This document shows positions 35,629 through 44,053 of a stretch of 64,000 nucleotides of DNA, piece after piece. Origin of the DNA: Methylobacillus methanolivorans. Its GTDB lineage: Bacteria; Pseudomonadota; Gammaproteobacteria; Burkholderiales; Methylophilaceae. The translations under genes and the position numbers were made by a program. The notes under the pieces were generated by a model. The model was not told the DNA's origin and did no database searches. It was given only the letters and a program-made list of their open reading frames with translations. Position 1 is the stretch's first letter, and each line of letters starts with the position of its first letter. The DNA lies in NCBI RefSeq assembly GCF_044751345.1, contig NZ_JBIWXY010000003.1, forward strand, positions 124,001 to 188,000, in the 5' to 3' direction.

Positions 35629-36159
35629 ATGCTGATTTTATTCAATAAGCCCTATGGTGTAATTTGCCAGTTCAGTCCGCATGAAAAGCACGAGACATTG
35701 AAGGATTATATTGCCGTGCCTGGGGTTTATGCCGCCGGGCGGCTTGATACTGACAGTGAGGGTCTGCTTATTCTAACCGATGATGGCAGACTGCAACACC
35801 GCATATCGCATCCCAAGCACAAAGAATTCAAAACTTATTGGGTGCAGGTGGAGGGCGATCCCTCTGATGAAGCGTTGGAACCATTACGACACGGCGTAGA
35901 CCTGGGAGATTTTATTACCCAGCCTGCCAGGGTCAGGCGTATCGCAGAGCCTGCGAACTTATGGCCGCGCAACCCGCCGATCAGGGAGCGCAAGGCTATC
36001 CCTACAACCTGGCTGGAGGTGATCATTAGTGAAGGGAAAAACCGCCAGGTGCGTCGCATGACCGCCAAGGTTGGATTTCCTACCTTGCGCCTGATTCGCT
36101 ATGCCGTGGGGCAGCATGTGCTTGATGGGATAGCGCCTGGCGAGTGGAAGCGGATGTAG
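35629..36159 (+). CDS. rluE: 23S rRNA pseudouridine synthase, RluE type
   Basis: RsuA-family pseudouridine synthase; RluE in E. coli modifies U2457 of 23S rRNA. The catalytic motif is AGRLDTDSEGLLILT with the active Asp. Further signatures are FNKPYGVICQFS and SEGKNRQVRRMTAKVGFPTL. The ATG at 35629 gives 176 residues without an S4 domain, as in RluE; the longer frame from 35503 runs antisense into icd and is rejected. It is divergent from icd with 58 bases between them. Confidence 0.92.
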   Translation: MLILFNKPYGVICQFSPHEKHETLKDYIAVPGVYAAGRLDTDSEGLLILTDDGRLQHRISHPKHKEFKTYWVQVEGDPSDEALEPLRHGVDLGDFITQPARVRRIAEPANLWPRNPPIRERKAIPTTWLEVIISEGKNRQVRRMTAKVGFPTLRLIRYAVGQHVLDGIAPGEWKRM

Positions 36160-36230
36160 CCTGCCAAATCATGAGGCCGGATATGTTAAACTCCGGTTCT
36201 TATTCGTATATTCCATAGTAGATACCATCC

Positions 36231-37316
36231 ATGTCCGGCAATACCATAGGCACTCTGTTTACCCTGACTTCTTTTGGCGAATCGCATGGCCCTGCCATTG
36301 GTGGGGTGATTGATGGCTGTCCGCCGGGGCTGGAATTGACTGTGGAGGATATTCAGCAGGAGCTGGATCGCCGCAAGCCAGGGACTTCGCGCCATGTGAC
36401 GCAGCGCAAGGAGCCGGATACCGTGGAGATATTGTCTGGCGTATTTGAAGGCAAGACCACAGGCACGCCGATTGGTCTACTGATTCGCAATCAGGATCAA
36501 CGCAGCCAGGATTACGGCAAGATTGCGGAAACCTTCCGTCCCGGACATGCCGATTACACCTATTGGCAGAAGTATGGCATTCGTGACTACCGTGGTGGTG
36601 GTCGTTCCAGTGCACGTGAAACGGCGGTGCGTGTTGCCGCAGGGGCAATCGCCAAGAAATGGCTCAAGCAGCGTTATGGTGTCACTATCCGTGGTTATAT
36701 GAGCCAATTGGGTGAAATCCATATTCCCTTCAACTCATGGGATGTTGTGAATCAAAACGCATTTTTTTCCCCCAATGAATCCATCTTGCCTGAGCTGGAA
36801 AACTATCTCGACACCATCCGTAACGAGCGTGATTCTGTAGGTGCACGGATTACCGTAGTTGCCGATGGTGTGCCCGTAGGCTGGGGTGAGCCAGTATACG
36901 ATCGCCTTGATGCAGACATTGCCCATGCCATGATGGGTATCAATGCTGCCAAGGGTGTGGAGATCGGTGACGGCTTTGCCAGTGTGGCACAGCGTGGATC
37001 GCTACATAGTGATGAACTAACGCCAGAGGGCTTTGCCAGCAATCATGCGGGTGGCATTCTTGGCGGTATTTCCAGTGGTCAGGCGATTGTTGCGCATGTC
37101 GCGTTCAAGCCAACCTCCAGCATTCCGCAATTGCGCCATTCCATTGATAAGCAAGGTGTCGCATTGGAAATGCAGACCACAGGCCGCCATGATCCTTGCG
37201 TGGGGGTGCGTGCCACGCCTATCGTCGAAGCCATGATGGCCTTGGTGCTTATGGACCATGCTTTGCGCCATCGAGCCCAGAACGCGGATGTCTCGGTAGA
37301 TACCATCAAGCTGTAA
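36231..37316 (+). CDS. aroC: Chorismate synthase
   Basis: FMN-dependent enzyme forming chorismate from EPSP, the last common step of aromatic synthesis. Signatures: FTLTSFGESHGPAIGGVIDG at the N-terminus, RPGHADYTYWQKYGIRDYRGGGRSSARET (residues about 100-130), and the C-terminal GRHDPCVGVRATPIVEAM. It has 361 residues, typical of the short bacterial form. No clear ribosome site, as for several starts in this window. Confidence 0.96.
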   Translation: MSGNTIGTLFTLTSFGESHGPAIGGVIDGCPPGLELTVEDIQQELDRRKPGTSRHVTQRKEPDTVEILSGVFEGKTTGTPIGLLIRNQDQRSQDYGKIAETFRPGHADYTYWQKYGIRDYRGGGRSSARETAVRVAAGAIAKKWLKQRYGVTIRGYMSQLGEIHIPFNSWDVVNQNAFFSPNESILPELENYLDTIRNERDSVGARITVVADGVPVGWGEPVYDRLDADIAHAMMGINAAKGVEIGDGFASVAQRGSLHSDELTPEGFASNHAGGILGGISSGQAIVAHVAFKPTSSIPQLRHSIDKQGVALEMQTTGRHDPCVGVRATPIVEAMMALVLMDHALRHRAQNADVSVDTIKL

Positions 37317-37367
37317 CAATTTTTACCAAGCGGGGAGCTGAGTGCTGATCATGATCCAACAGCTCCC

Positions 37368-38534
37368 ATGCGTTCAATCAGCATGAAACATCATGCTCCC
37401 CTGCCTTACTGGCGCTTATCTGGCTTTTACTTCGCCTATTTTGGCTTTGTCGGTGCGTTTACCCCATTCTGGACCTTGTATCTCAAGTCTCTGGCATTCA
37501 ATGCCTTCCAGATCGCCATCCTGATGTCCTTGTTCCAGATTGCTCGCAGTTTCTCACCTAGTCTGTGGGGCTGGGTGGCGGATCATCGCGGCCATCGGGT
37601 GCCAATTATCCAGTTTCTAGCAGGGGCCAGCTTGCTGGCTTATGTTGGTGTGTTTTTCGGCAACAGTTTTTACTGGTTGTTTGCCATCATGTTGACCTTG
37701 AGTTTTTTCTGGAGCGCCTCTTTGCCCTTGATCGAGGCGGTGACACTGGGGCATCTTGGCGACAGGTTGGACCGCTACGGGCATATCCGTCTTTGGGGAT
37801 CGATAGGGTTTGTCGTCGCTGTGATTGGGCTAGGGTATGCCGTGCAATACCTGGGCATGATGGCTTTGCTGTGGGTGATCCTGTTTCTGTTGGCCACTGT
37901 TTGGGTCTTGTCATGGCGCTTGTCGGATCCGTTGGTGAATTTGCAGCATCATGATAGTGATAGCTCTTGGTGGGCGATATTGCGCAGGCGTGAAGTCATT
38001 GCGCTGATGGCGGCCTGTTTTGCCATGTCTGCTGCGCATGGTGTCTATTACACGTTTTACTCCATCTACCTGGTGGATCATGGCTATAGTAAAGGCATTG
38101 TGGGCTGGCTATGGGGCTTGGGCGTGATCTGCGAGATCATGGTATTCCTGTATATGCCCAAGTTAACGCTGCGTTTTGGCCTGAGGCAGATCATGCTTGC
38201 CAGCTTGTTCTTGGCATTTGTACGTTTTTTCGTGATTGGCTGGGCTGTGGATGTCTGGTGGCTGATTGTGCTTGCGCAGACATTGCATGCAGCGACATTC
38301 GGCTCTTACCATGCAGCAGCGGTTGCACTGACGCACCGCTATTTCAAGGGTAAGCATCAGTCCAAGGGGCAAGGCTTGTATACCAGTATCTCTTATGGTG
38401 TTGGCGGTACTCTGGGAGCCGTGATTAGCGGTTTTGCCTGGGAAAGCATAGGCCCAAGCTGGACATTTACCGTTTCTGCACTATGCGCTATGCTCGGTTT
38501 TATCTTTTTCATGTTCATGATGCAGGAAGACTAA
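37368..38534 (+). CDS. MFS transporter of the HcaT/PPP type
   Basis: Twelve-helix major facilitator of the MFS_1_like branch that contains E. coli HcaT, a putative 3-phenylpropionate carrier; true substrate unknown. The N-terminus YFAYFGFVGAFTPFWTLYL and the cytoplasmic loop GWVADHRGHRVPI are typical. DRYGHIRLWGSIGFVVA marks the family in the middle, and KGQGLYTSISYGVGGTLGA in the second half. The 388 residues fit. An in-frame ATG at 37383 could be the true start. It may be co-transcribed with the protease gene 12 bases downstream. Confidence 0.85.
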   Translation: MRSISMKHHAPLPYWRLSGFYFAYFGFVGAFTPFWTLYLKSLAFNAFQIAILMSLFQIARSFSPSLWGWVADHRGHRVPIIQFLAGASLLAYVGVFFGNSFYWLFAIMLTLSFFWSASLPLIEAVTLGHLGDRLDRYGHIRLWGSIGFVVAVIGLGYAVQYLGMMALLWVILFLLATVWVLSWRLSDPLVNLQHHDSDSSWWAILRRREVIALMAACFAMSAAHGVYYTFYSIYLVDHGYSKGIVGWLWGLGVICEIMVFLYMPKLTLRFGLRQIMLASLFLAFVRFFVIGWAVDVWWLIVLAQTLHAATFGSYHAAAVALTHRYFKGKHQSKGQGLYTSISYGVGGTLGAVISGFAWESIGPSWTFTVSALCAMLGFIFFMFMMQED

Positions 38535-38546
38535 AAAGGGGAAACC

Positions 38547-39191
38547 ATGCGGACATGGATGTGGCTGCTACCATGCTTGATGCCATCATTGGCCTGGGCA
38601 GAAACCCAGGTGAATATTGTTGGTTTGTTTCAGGGTAAGGCCATCATGGTCATTAATGGTGGCAAGCCACGTACCCTTGCCGCAGGCGAATTCAGCCCTG
38701 AAGGTATACGCTTGGTGGCGGCCAGCAGCGATAAAGCGGTTATTGAGGTGGATGGCGTCAGGCGCGAATTGGGCATGGGGCAGGCGATCGCCTTATCTGG
38801 CAAGGGTGCCATGGCAGGCAGCAGTAGCGTCACCTTATATGCCGATTCCACGGGACATCATTTTGCTGATGGCTATATCAACGGTGCATCTTTGCGATTT
38901 CTCGTTGATACCGGGGCATCGGCGATCGTGATGAATAGTGGCGATGCCAAATATGCCAAGATTGATTACAAAAGCGGCACCCCCGTTTCAGTGCAAACCG
39001 CTAACGGCGTTGCCAACGCTTATAAGGTCGTGATTGGTAATGTGCGATTGAATGGTTTGATATTGAACCAAGTGGATGCGCTGGTCATGGAGGGTGGTTC
39101 TCCTGCGGTTGTGTTGCTGGGCATGAGTGCGCTTAATCGCATGGAGATGAAGCGTGACGGGATCGCACTTACCCTGACCAAGAAGTATTGA
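38547..39191 (+). CDS. Secreted retropepsin-like aspartic protease
   Basis: Exported protein with signal peptide (WLLPCLMPSLAWAET) and, in its C-terminal half, a retroviral-type aspartic protease domain with LRFLVDTGASAIVMN. The DTGA active-site triad needs dimerisation for catalysis. LLGMSALNRMEMKRDG is the conserved C-terminal part. The N-terminal half (residues 20-95) is a small beta-rich region with no assigned role. It belongs to a family (clan AA, TIGR02281 type) common in proteobacteria; substrate unknown. An AAGGGGA site precedes the ATG. Confidence 0.85.
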   Translation: MRTWMWLLPCLMPSLAWAETQVNIVGLFQGKAIMVINGGKPRTLAAGEFSPEGIRLVAASSDKAVIEVDGVRRELGMGQAIALSGKGAMAGSSSVTLYADSTGHHFADGYINGASLRFLVDTGASAIVMNSGDAKYAKIDYKSGTPVSVQTANGVANAYKVVIGNVRLNGLILNQVDALVMEGGSPAVVLLGMSALNRMEMKRDGIALTLTKKY

Positions 39192-39210
39192 TGCATGAAT
39201 AGCGAACAAA

Positions 39211-39243
39211 TAAAAACGGCAGCCTAGGCTGCCGTTTTTATTT
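39211..39243. terminator. Bidirectional terminator between the protease gene and folE2
   Basis: A perfect inverted repeat AAAAACGGCAGCC / GGCTGCCGTTTTT around TA, followed by more T. Convergent genes on each side. Confidence 0.88.
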
Positions 39244-39293
39244 GTAGGTGATAGGTGATGGCCGTATGACCATCCTTATCCTGTGTCGCTTGC

Positions 39294-40094
39294 TTAGTGA
39301 CGCTTGTCTTTTTCGATCAATGCGTAAGCGGAGTGATTGTGGATGGATTCAAAGTTTTCTGATTCCACCGTGTACTTGACGATGCGAGCTTCAGCGTTAA
39401 GCTGGGCTGCTACATCACGCACGATATCCTCGACGAATTTCGGGTTGTCGTAGGCGCGCTCGGTGACGTATTTTTCGTCAGGACGCTTCAACAAGCCATA
39501 AACCTCGCAGGAGGCTTGTTCTTCCACTAAGCGAATGATGTCTTCCACCCAGATGAAGTCATTGATCAATGCAGTGACAGTCACGTGCGAGCGCTGGTTG
39601 TGCGCGCCGTAGTCAGAAATCTTCTTGGAACAAGGACACAGGCTGGTCACGGGTACGACTACCTTGACGGTGATGTCATACTTGCCTTGGTTGATTTCGC
39701 CAATAAAGGTGACTTCGTAGTCAGACAGGCTTTGTACACCCGATACTGGGGCCGCCTTGTTGACGAAGTAAGGAAAGGTCATCTCAACGTGGCCAGACTC
39801 TGCATCCAAGCGCTGCACCATGCCGCGCAGGATGCTCTCGAATGATTCCACGGAAATTTCGCGCTCGTTGTTGTTGAGAATCTCAACAAAGCGTGACATG
39901 TGCGTGCCCTTGAAGTTGTGTGGCAGGAACACGTACATATTGAAATTGGCCACGGTATGTTGCACGCCGCCAGTCTTGTCCTTGACCTTGACTGGATGAC
40001 GGATGGATTTGATCCCTACCTTGTCAATGGCGAGCTGCCGGGTATCCGGGGTGTTCTGCACATCTTCAATCGGTGGAATAGAGGGTTGGTTCAT
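39294..40094 (-). CDS. folE2: GTP cyclohydrolase FolE2
   Basis: Type IB GTP cyclohydrolase opening folate synthesis with a metal other than the strict Zn of FolE. Signatures are VGIKSIRHPV, HMSRFVEIL, SLCPCSKKISDYGAHNQRS (active-site cysteine), and a C-terminal FESIHNHSAYA. The 266 residues fit. It ends the minus-strand run xseB-ispA-dxs-folE2, 46 bases after dxs. In many bacteria FolE2 is a zinc-starvation backup; no Zur site is evident and whether FolE1 also exists cannot be told here. Confidence 0.94.
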   Translation of the reverse strand: MNQPSIPPIEDVQNTPDTRQLAIDKVGIKSIRHPVKVKDKTGGVQHTVANFNMYVFLPHNFKGTHMSRFVEILNNNEREISVESFESILRGMVQRLDAESGHVEMTFPYFVNKAAPVSGVQSLSDYEVTFIGEINQGKYDITVKVVVPVTSLCPCSKKISDYGAHNQRSHVTVTALINDFIWVEDIIRLVEEQASCEVYGLLKRPDEKYVTERAYDNPKFVEDIVRDVAAQLNAEARIVKYTVESENFESIHNHSAYALIEKDKRH

Positions 40095-40140
40095 GAGATT
40101 CCTGAGACGCTATAAGTGAATTCGGTAATAGTTGAGTATA

Positions 40141-41985
40141 CTACTTGGTTAATTTTTTCTCAATTGCGGCAGCAATGCCTGTAGCGTTGAGACCGCATTC
40201 CGCCAGCATGGTTTCATGCACGCCATGCTCAATGAAGGTGTCAGGCAGACCCAGGCACAGTACAGGCTTGTGAAAGTCCATATCTTGCATGGCTTCCATC
40301 ACCGCAGCACCTGCGCCACCCATGATGGCGTTTTCTTCCACGGTAACGATGAGCTCGTGGCTTTGTGCCACTTCGCGAATCAATGCAATATCGAGTGGCT
40401 TGACGAAGCGCATGTTGACCACGGTGGCATCCAGAGTCTCGGCGGCTTGCAGCGCTGGCGTGAGCATGCTGCCAAAGGCAAGGATGGCGACGCGCTTGCC
40501 TTGCCTGCGAACCTCGCCCTTGCCCAGCGGTAGCAACTGCATGTTCTGTTCAATGGTGGCACCAGGGCCACCACCACGAGGGTAGCGCACGGCAGAAGGG
40601 CCATCATGCTGGTAGGCCGTATACAGCATCTGCCGACACTCATTTTCGTCGCTCGGTGTCATGATGACGATATTAGGGATACAACGCAGGTAGCTAAGGT
40701 CAAAGCTGCCCGCATGGGTTGGGCCATCTGCCCCTACCAAGCCTGCGCGGTCAATTGCAAACATCACGGGCAGGTTTTGCAGGGCAATATCGTGGATGAA
40801 CTGGTCGTATGCGCGTTGCAAAAAGGTCGAGTAAATGGCGACAACAGGCTTGAGGCCATCGCATGCCATACCAGCGGCAAATGTGAGGGCATGTTGCTCG
40901 GCAATGCCGACATCATAAAAGCGGTCAGGAAAATGCTCGGCAAACCCATTGAGGCCAGAGCCATCGCACATGGCAGGCGTAATGCCAATCAGGCGCTCGT
41001 CTTGCGTGGCCATGTCGACCAGCCAGTCGCTGAACACCTGGGTATAGGTTTTTTTGCCAGCCTGCGTGATGGAGCAGCCATTACTCGGGTCGAACTTGCC
41101 TACGCCGTGATACTTGCCGGGATTGTCTTCTGCGGGCTGGTAGCCATGGCCTTTTTGCGTGGCAATATGCAGGAACTGCGGGCCCTTAAGCTCGCGGATG
41201 TTGCGCAATGTGGCAATCAGCACATCAATGTCATGGCCATCAATCGGGCCGATGTAATTAAAGCCAAACTCCTCGAACAACGTCCCTGGCGTCACCATGC
41301 CTTTGACGTGTTCTTCCGCACGTTTGGCGAACTCACGTACGGGCGGCACTACGCCCAGCACTTTCTCGCCAGAGCGGCGCATTGAGGTATAGAGCGGTCC
41401 GGAAAGCAGCTTGGCCAGATAGTTGGTTAATGCGCCAACATTGGGCGAGATCGACATATCATTGTCGTTGAGAATCACCAGCAGGTTGGCATCCATCGCT
41501 CCTGCATTGTTGAGCGCCTCAAAAGCCATGCCTGCGGTCATCGCGCCATCGCCGATGATGGCGATCGAATGGCGGTCAGAGCCAGTTTTTTGTGCCGCAA
41601 TCGCCATGCCGAGCGCAGCTGAAATGGAAGTGCTGGAGTGCCCAGTGCCAAAGGTGTCGTAAATGCTTTCATCTCGACGCGGAAAACCTGCAATGCCACC
41701 AGGCTTGCGCAGGTTGCTCATGGCTTCACGGCGGCCTGTGAGAATCTTGTGTGGATAGGTTTGGTGGCCTACATCCCAGACTACACGGTCTTCCGGCGTG
41801 TTGAAGACATAATGCAGGGCAATGGTCAGCTCGACCACGCCGAGATTGGAAGACAGGTGTCCGCCGGTTTGCGCAACGCTATTGACGAGAAAGCCACGTA
41901 ATTGCTTGGCAAGCTCATGCAGCTCCCTGCGGTCCAGTTTGCGCAGTTGCTCTGGTGAGTTGATGCTTTCTAGCAGTTTATACAT
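40141..41985 (-). CDS. dxs: 1-deoxy-D-xylulose-5-phosphate synthase
   Basis: Thiamine-diphosphate enzyme joining pyruvate and glyceraldehyde 3-phosphate, first step of the MEP isoprenoid pathway and a source for PLP and thiamine. The ThDP motif is IGDGAMTAGMAFEALNNAG ... NDNDMSISPN; the transketolase domain has FDVGIAEQHALTFAAGMA-type residues (YDVGIAEQHALTFAAGMA). C-terminal VENAIMGGAGAAV is present. The 614 residues fit. It follows ispA by 11 bases, so precursor supply and chain elongation are in one operon. Confidence 0.96.
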   Translation of the reverse strand: MYKLLESINSPEQLRKLDRRELHELAKQLRGFLVNSVAQTGGHLSSNLGVVELTIALHYVFNTPEDRVVWDVGHQTYPHKILTGRREAMSNLRKPGGIAGFPRRDESIYDTFGTGHSSTSISAALGMAIAAQKTGSDRHSIAIIGDGAMTAGMAFEALNNAGAMDANLLVILNDNDMSISPNVGALTNYLAKLLSGPLYTSMRRSGEKVLGVVPPVREFAKRAEEHVKGMVTPGTLFEEFGFNYIGPIDGHDIDVLIATLRNIRELKGPQFLHIATQKGHGYQPAEDNPGKYHGVGKFDPSNGCSITQAGKKTYTQVFSDWLVDMATQDERLIGITPAMCDGSGLNGFAEHFPDRFYDVGIAEQHALTFAAGMACDGLKPVVAIYSTFLQRAYDQFIHDIALQNLPVMFAIDRAGLVGADGPTHAGSFDLSYLRCIPNIVIMTPSDENECRQMLYTAYQHDGPSAVRYPRGGGPGATIEQNMQLLPLGKGEVRRQGKRVAILAFGSMLTPALQAAETLDATVVNMRFVKPLDIALIREVAQSHELIVTVEENAIMGGAGAAVMEAMQDMDFHKPVLCLGLPDTFIEHGVHETMLAECGLNATGIAAAIEKKLTK

Positions 41986-41996
41986 GGCCGACCCGC

Positions 41997-42887
41997 TTAA
42001 AAGCTACGTTGAGTAATGAAATATGCCACCTGCTTGAGCTGCTGGGCGGCATCGCCATATGCGGCCAGTGGTGCCAGTGCATCATCAAGCAGCTCCTGCG
42101 CCAATCGCTTTGCTTGGTCTATGCCCAGAATGGTGACGTAGGTAGGTTTATTACTTTCCGCATCCTTGCCTGCAGTCTTGCCCAGGGTTTCGCTATCGGC
42201 TTCTGCATCAAGAATGTCATCCACCACCTGAAAGGCAAGGCCAATGGCTTGGGCATAGTGATCAATGGCCTGCAGTTGATCCTGGTCCAAGTCATCGGCA
42301 CAGTGCGCGCCCAGCAGGGCTGCGGCACGGATTAATGCACCGGTTTTGTGGATATGCATATATTCCAGCTCGGTCTGGTCCAATGCCTTGCCTACGCTGG
42401 CGAGGTCAATTGCTTGGCCTCCTGCCATGCCACGTGAGCCACTGGCGATGGCAAGCAGGTTGACCATATCCAGTTGACGCGTAGGGTTAGTACATAGGCC
42501 CGGGGTCGCCAGCGACTGGAACGCCAGGGTTTGCAACGCATCGCCAACCAGCAGGGCGGTAGCATCATCGTATTGCTTGTGACACGATGGTTTGCCACGG
42601 CGCAGGTCGTCGTCGTCCATGCAGGGCATGTCATCGTGCACGAGGGAGTAGGCGTGAATCAATTCCACGGCAGCGGCGGCAATATCTACTTTTGCCGGGT
42701 TGGCCCCACAGAGCTCACCTGCGGCATGGGCCAGCAATGCACGCACACGTTTGCCACCACCGAGCACGGCGTAGCGCATGGCTTCATGCAAACGGTCTGG
42801 AGCAATGTCGGAGGCTGGCAGCAGGCTATTCAGCACTTGCTCCATACGTTGTTGGGTATGTTGAGCCCAGCTTTGGAAATCGGTCAT
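41997..42887 (-). CDS. ispA: Farnesyl diphosphate synthase
   Basis: Trans-isoprenyl diphosphate synthase giving C15 diphosphate. The first Asp-rich motif is HDDMPCMDDDDLRRGKP and the second DDILDAEADSETLGKTAGKD. The 296 residues fit IspA. GGKRVRALL near the N-terminus binds diphosphate. It overlaps xseB by ATGA, the classical xseB-ispA-dxs order. Confidence 0.95.
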   Translation of the reverse strand: MTDFQSWAQHTQQRMEQVLNSLLPASDIAPDRLHEAMRYAVLGGGKRVRALLAHAAGELCGANPAKVDIAAAAVELIHAYSLVHDDMPCMDDDDLRRGKPSCHKQYDDATALLVGDALQTLAFQSLATPGLCTNPTRQLDMVNLLAIASGSRGMAGGQAIDLASVGKALDQTELEYMHIHKTGALIRAAALLGAHCADDLDQDQLQAIDHYAQAIGLAFQVVDDILDAEADSETLGKTAGKDAESNKPTYVTILGIDQAKRLAQELLDDALAPLAAYGDAAQQLKQVAYFITQRSF

Positions 42888-43141
42888 TTAGTATCGTTAT
42901 AGGGTTGTAGCTGGTTGGATTCAGTGAGGATACGTACTTGTTGCTCAACATCTGCCAGCGATTGCTGGCAATGTTGTACAAGCTCCGAGCCGCGCTTGTA
43001 GGCAGCGAGAGATTGTTCAAGTGGCAACTGGCCTGACTCTATCTGTGCGACCAGGCTTTCAAGCTCTGTCATGGCGGCTTCAAAGCTCAAGGCTTCAAAT
43101 ATGCTGGCTTGCTGGTCGTCAGCTTTGGTTTTTTTACTCAT
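42884..43141 (-). CDS. xseB: Exodeoxyribonuclease VII small subunit
   Basis: Small helical subunit of ExoVII. The 85-residue product has the family core SFEAAMTELESLVAQIESGQ, then LPLEQSLAAYKRGSELV and CQQSLADVEQQVRIL. The start at 43141 (MSKKTKADDQQ) is favoured over an ATG at 43174. First of the xseB-ispA-dxs-folE2 run; the large subunit xseA is not here. Confidence 0.94.
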   Translation of the reverse strand: MSKKTKADDQQASIFEALSFEAAMTELESLVAQIESGQLPLEQSLAAYKRGSELVQHCQQSLADVEQQVRILTESNQLQPYNDTK

Positions 43142-43240
43142 GAAAACAACCGGTGCAGGAGCAGATAGCATCACTGCTGCTCGTTGCAGTTATTGAAAAT
43201 AATGTGTCATTTTACGCTGAACTGCCCCTGTAAACCATGA

Positions 43241-43909
43241 TTAAGTTAATGATAATCCCAGCTGGCGCTGCATAAAGCGGCGGATATCATCAATCTCTTC
43301 CATGCAAACCGAATGTGGCATCGGGTATTCGTGCAACTCCAGTGCATAGCCTTCGCCTTGTAGGGCCTGGGCCGAGGCTTGATAGCGCGCAAGCGGAATC
43401 ACATTGTCCTGTGTGCCATGCGCCATGAAGATAGGGGTGGCTTGGTTGGCGGGATGTTTTTCCGTTGCTAGGGTGTCAGCTAACCCGAGGTAGGTGGAAA
43501 GTGCCAGTACGCCCGCCAGTGGGGCGTCATGCCGTAAGGCTGTGTGCAGGGCAATGACGCCACCTTGCGAAAACCCTGCCAGCATGATGCGTTCTGCCGG
43601 AATCCCGCGGGCAATTTCATGCGCGATCAAGGCTTCAATTTTTTGCTGGGTAGCGCGTATGCCTTTGCCATCTTGTATGGCACCAGGCTGGAAGCTATAA
43701 ATATCGTACCAGGCAGGCATGACATAGCCATTATTGACCGTCACTGCCATCGCAGGGGCATGGGGCAAAATAAATCGGGTGTGGGGTAACGCAAGCTCAC
43801 GCACTACTGGTGCAAAATCGTTGCCATCTGCGCCCAGGCCATGCAGCCAGATCACGCTATTGTGGATGGTATCGTCAGAAGCAATTTCAATAAAATCGAG
43901 TAAAGACAT
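43241..43909 (-). CDS. Phospholipase/carboxylesterase family hydrolase
   Basis: Cytosolic alpha/beta hydrolase of the acyl-protein thioesterase-like family. Oxyanion part: VIWLHGLGADGNDFAPV. Nucleophile elbow: LAGFSQGGVIALH. Catalytic Asp: AHGTQDNVIPLA. Catalytic His: EYPMPHSVC. It has 222 residues from the ATG at 43909; a TTG immediately upstream is also in frame. The substrate is probably a short-chain ester but cannot be predicted. It stands alone between xseB and the divergent cyclase gene. Confidence 0.9.
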   Translation of the reverse strand: MSLLDFIEIASDDTIHNSVIWLHGLGADGNDFAPVVRELALPHTRFILPHAPAMAVTVNNGYVMPAWYDIYSFQPGAIQDGKGIRATQQKIEALIAHEIARGIPAERIMLAGFSQGGVIALHTALRHDAPLAGVLALSTYLGLADTLATEKHPANQATPIFMAHGTQDNVIPLARYQASAQALQGEGYALELHEYPMPHSVCMEEIDDIRRFMQRQLGLSLT

Positions 43910-44053
43910 CAATGTGGCCTGGTGTTGGGCGAAAGCTGCATTTTGCCATGTAATGGCCGTGGTGGCATGTCGCTACTGTGTTCGTGCGCCCTTTACGCTA
44001 TGCTTCTGAAACACCAATACTTACTTGCATAACCAGACTGTCATTATTCCTGC

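Noticed and set aside
40606..41385. 259-codon plus-strand frame in dxs
   Set aside because: Antisense shadow over the ThDP domain of dxs.
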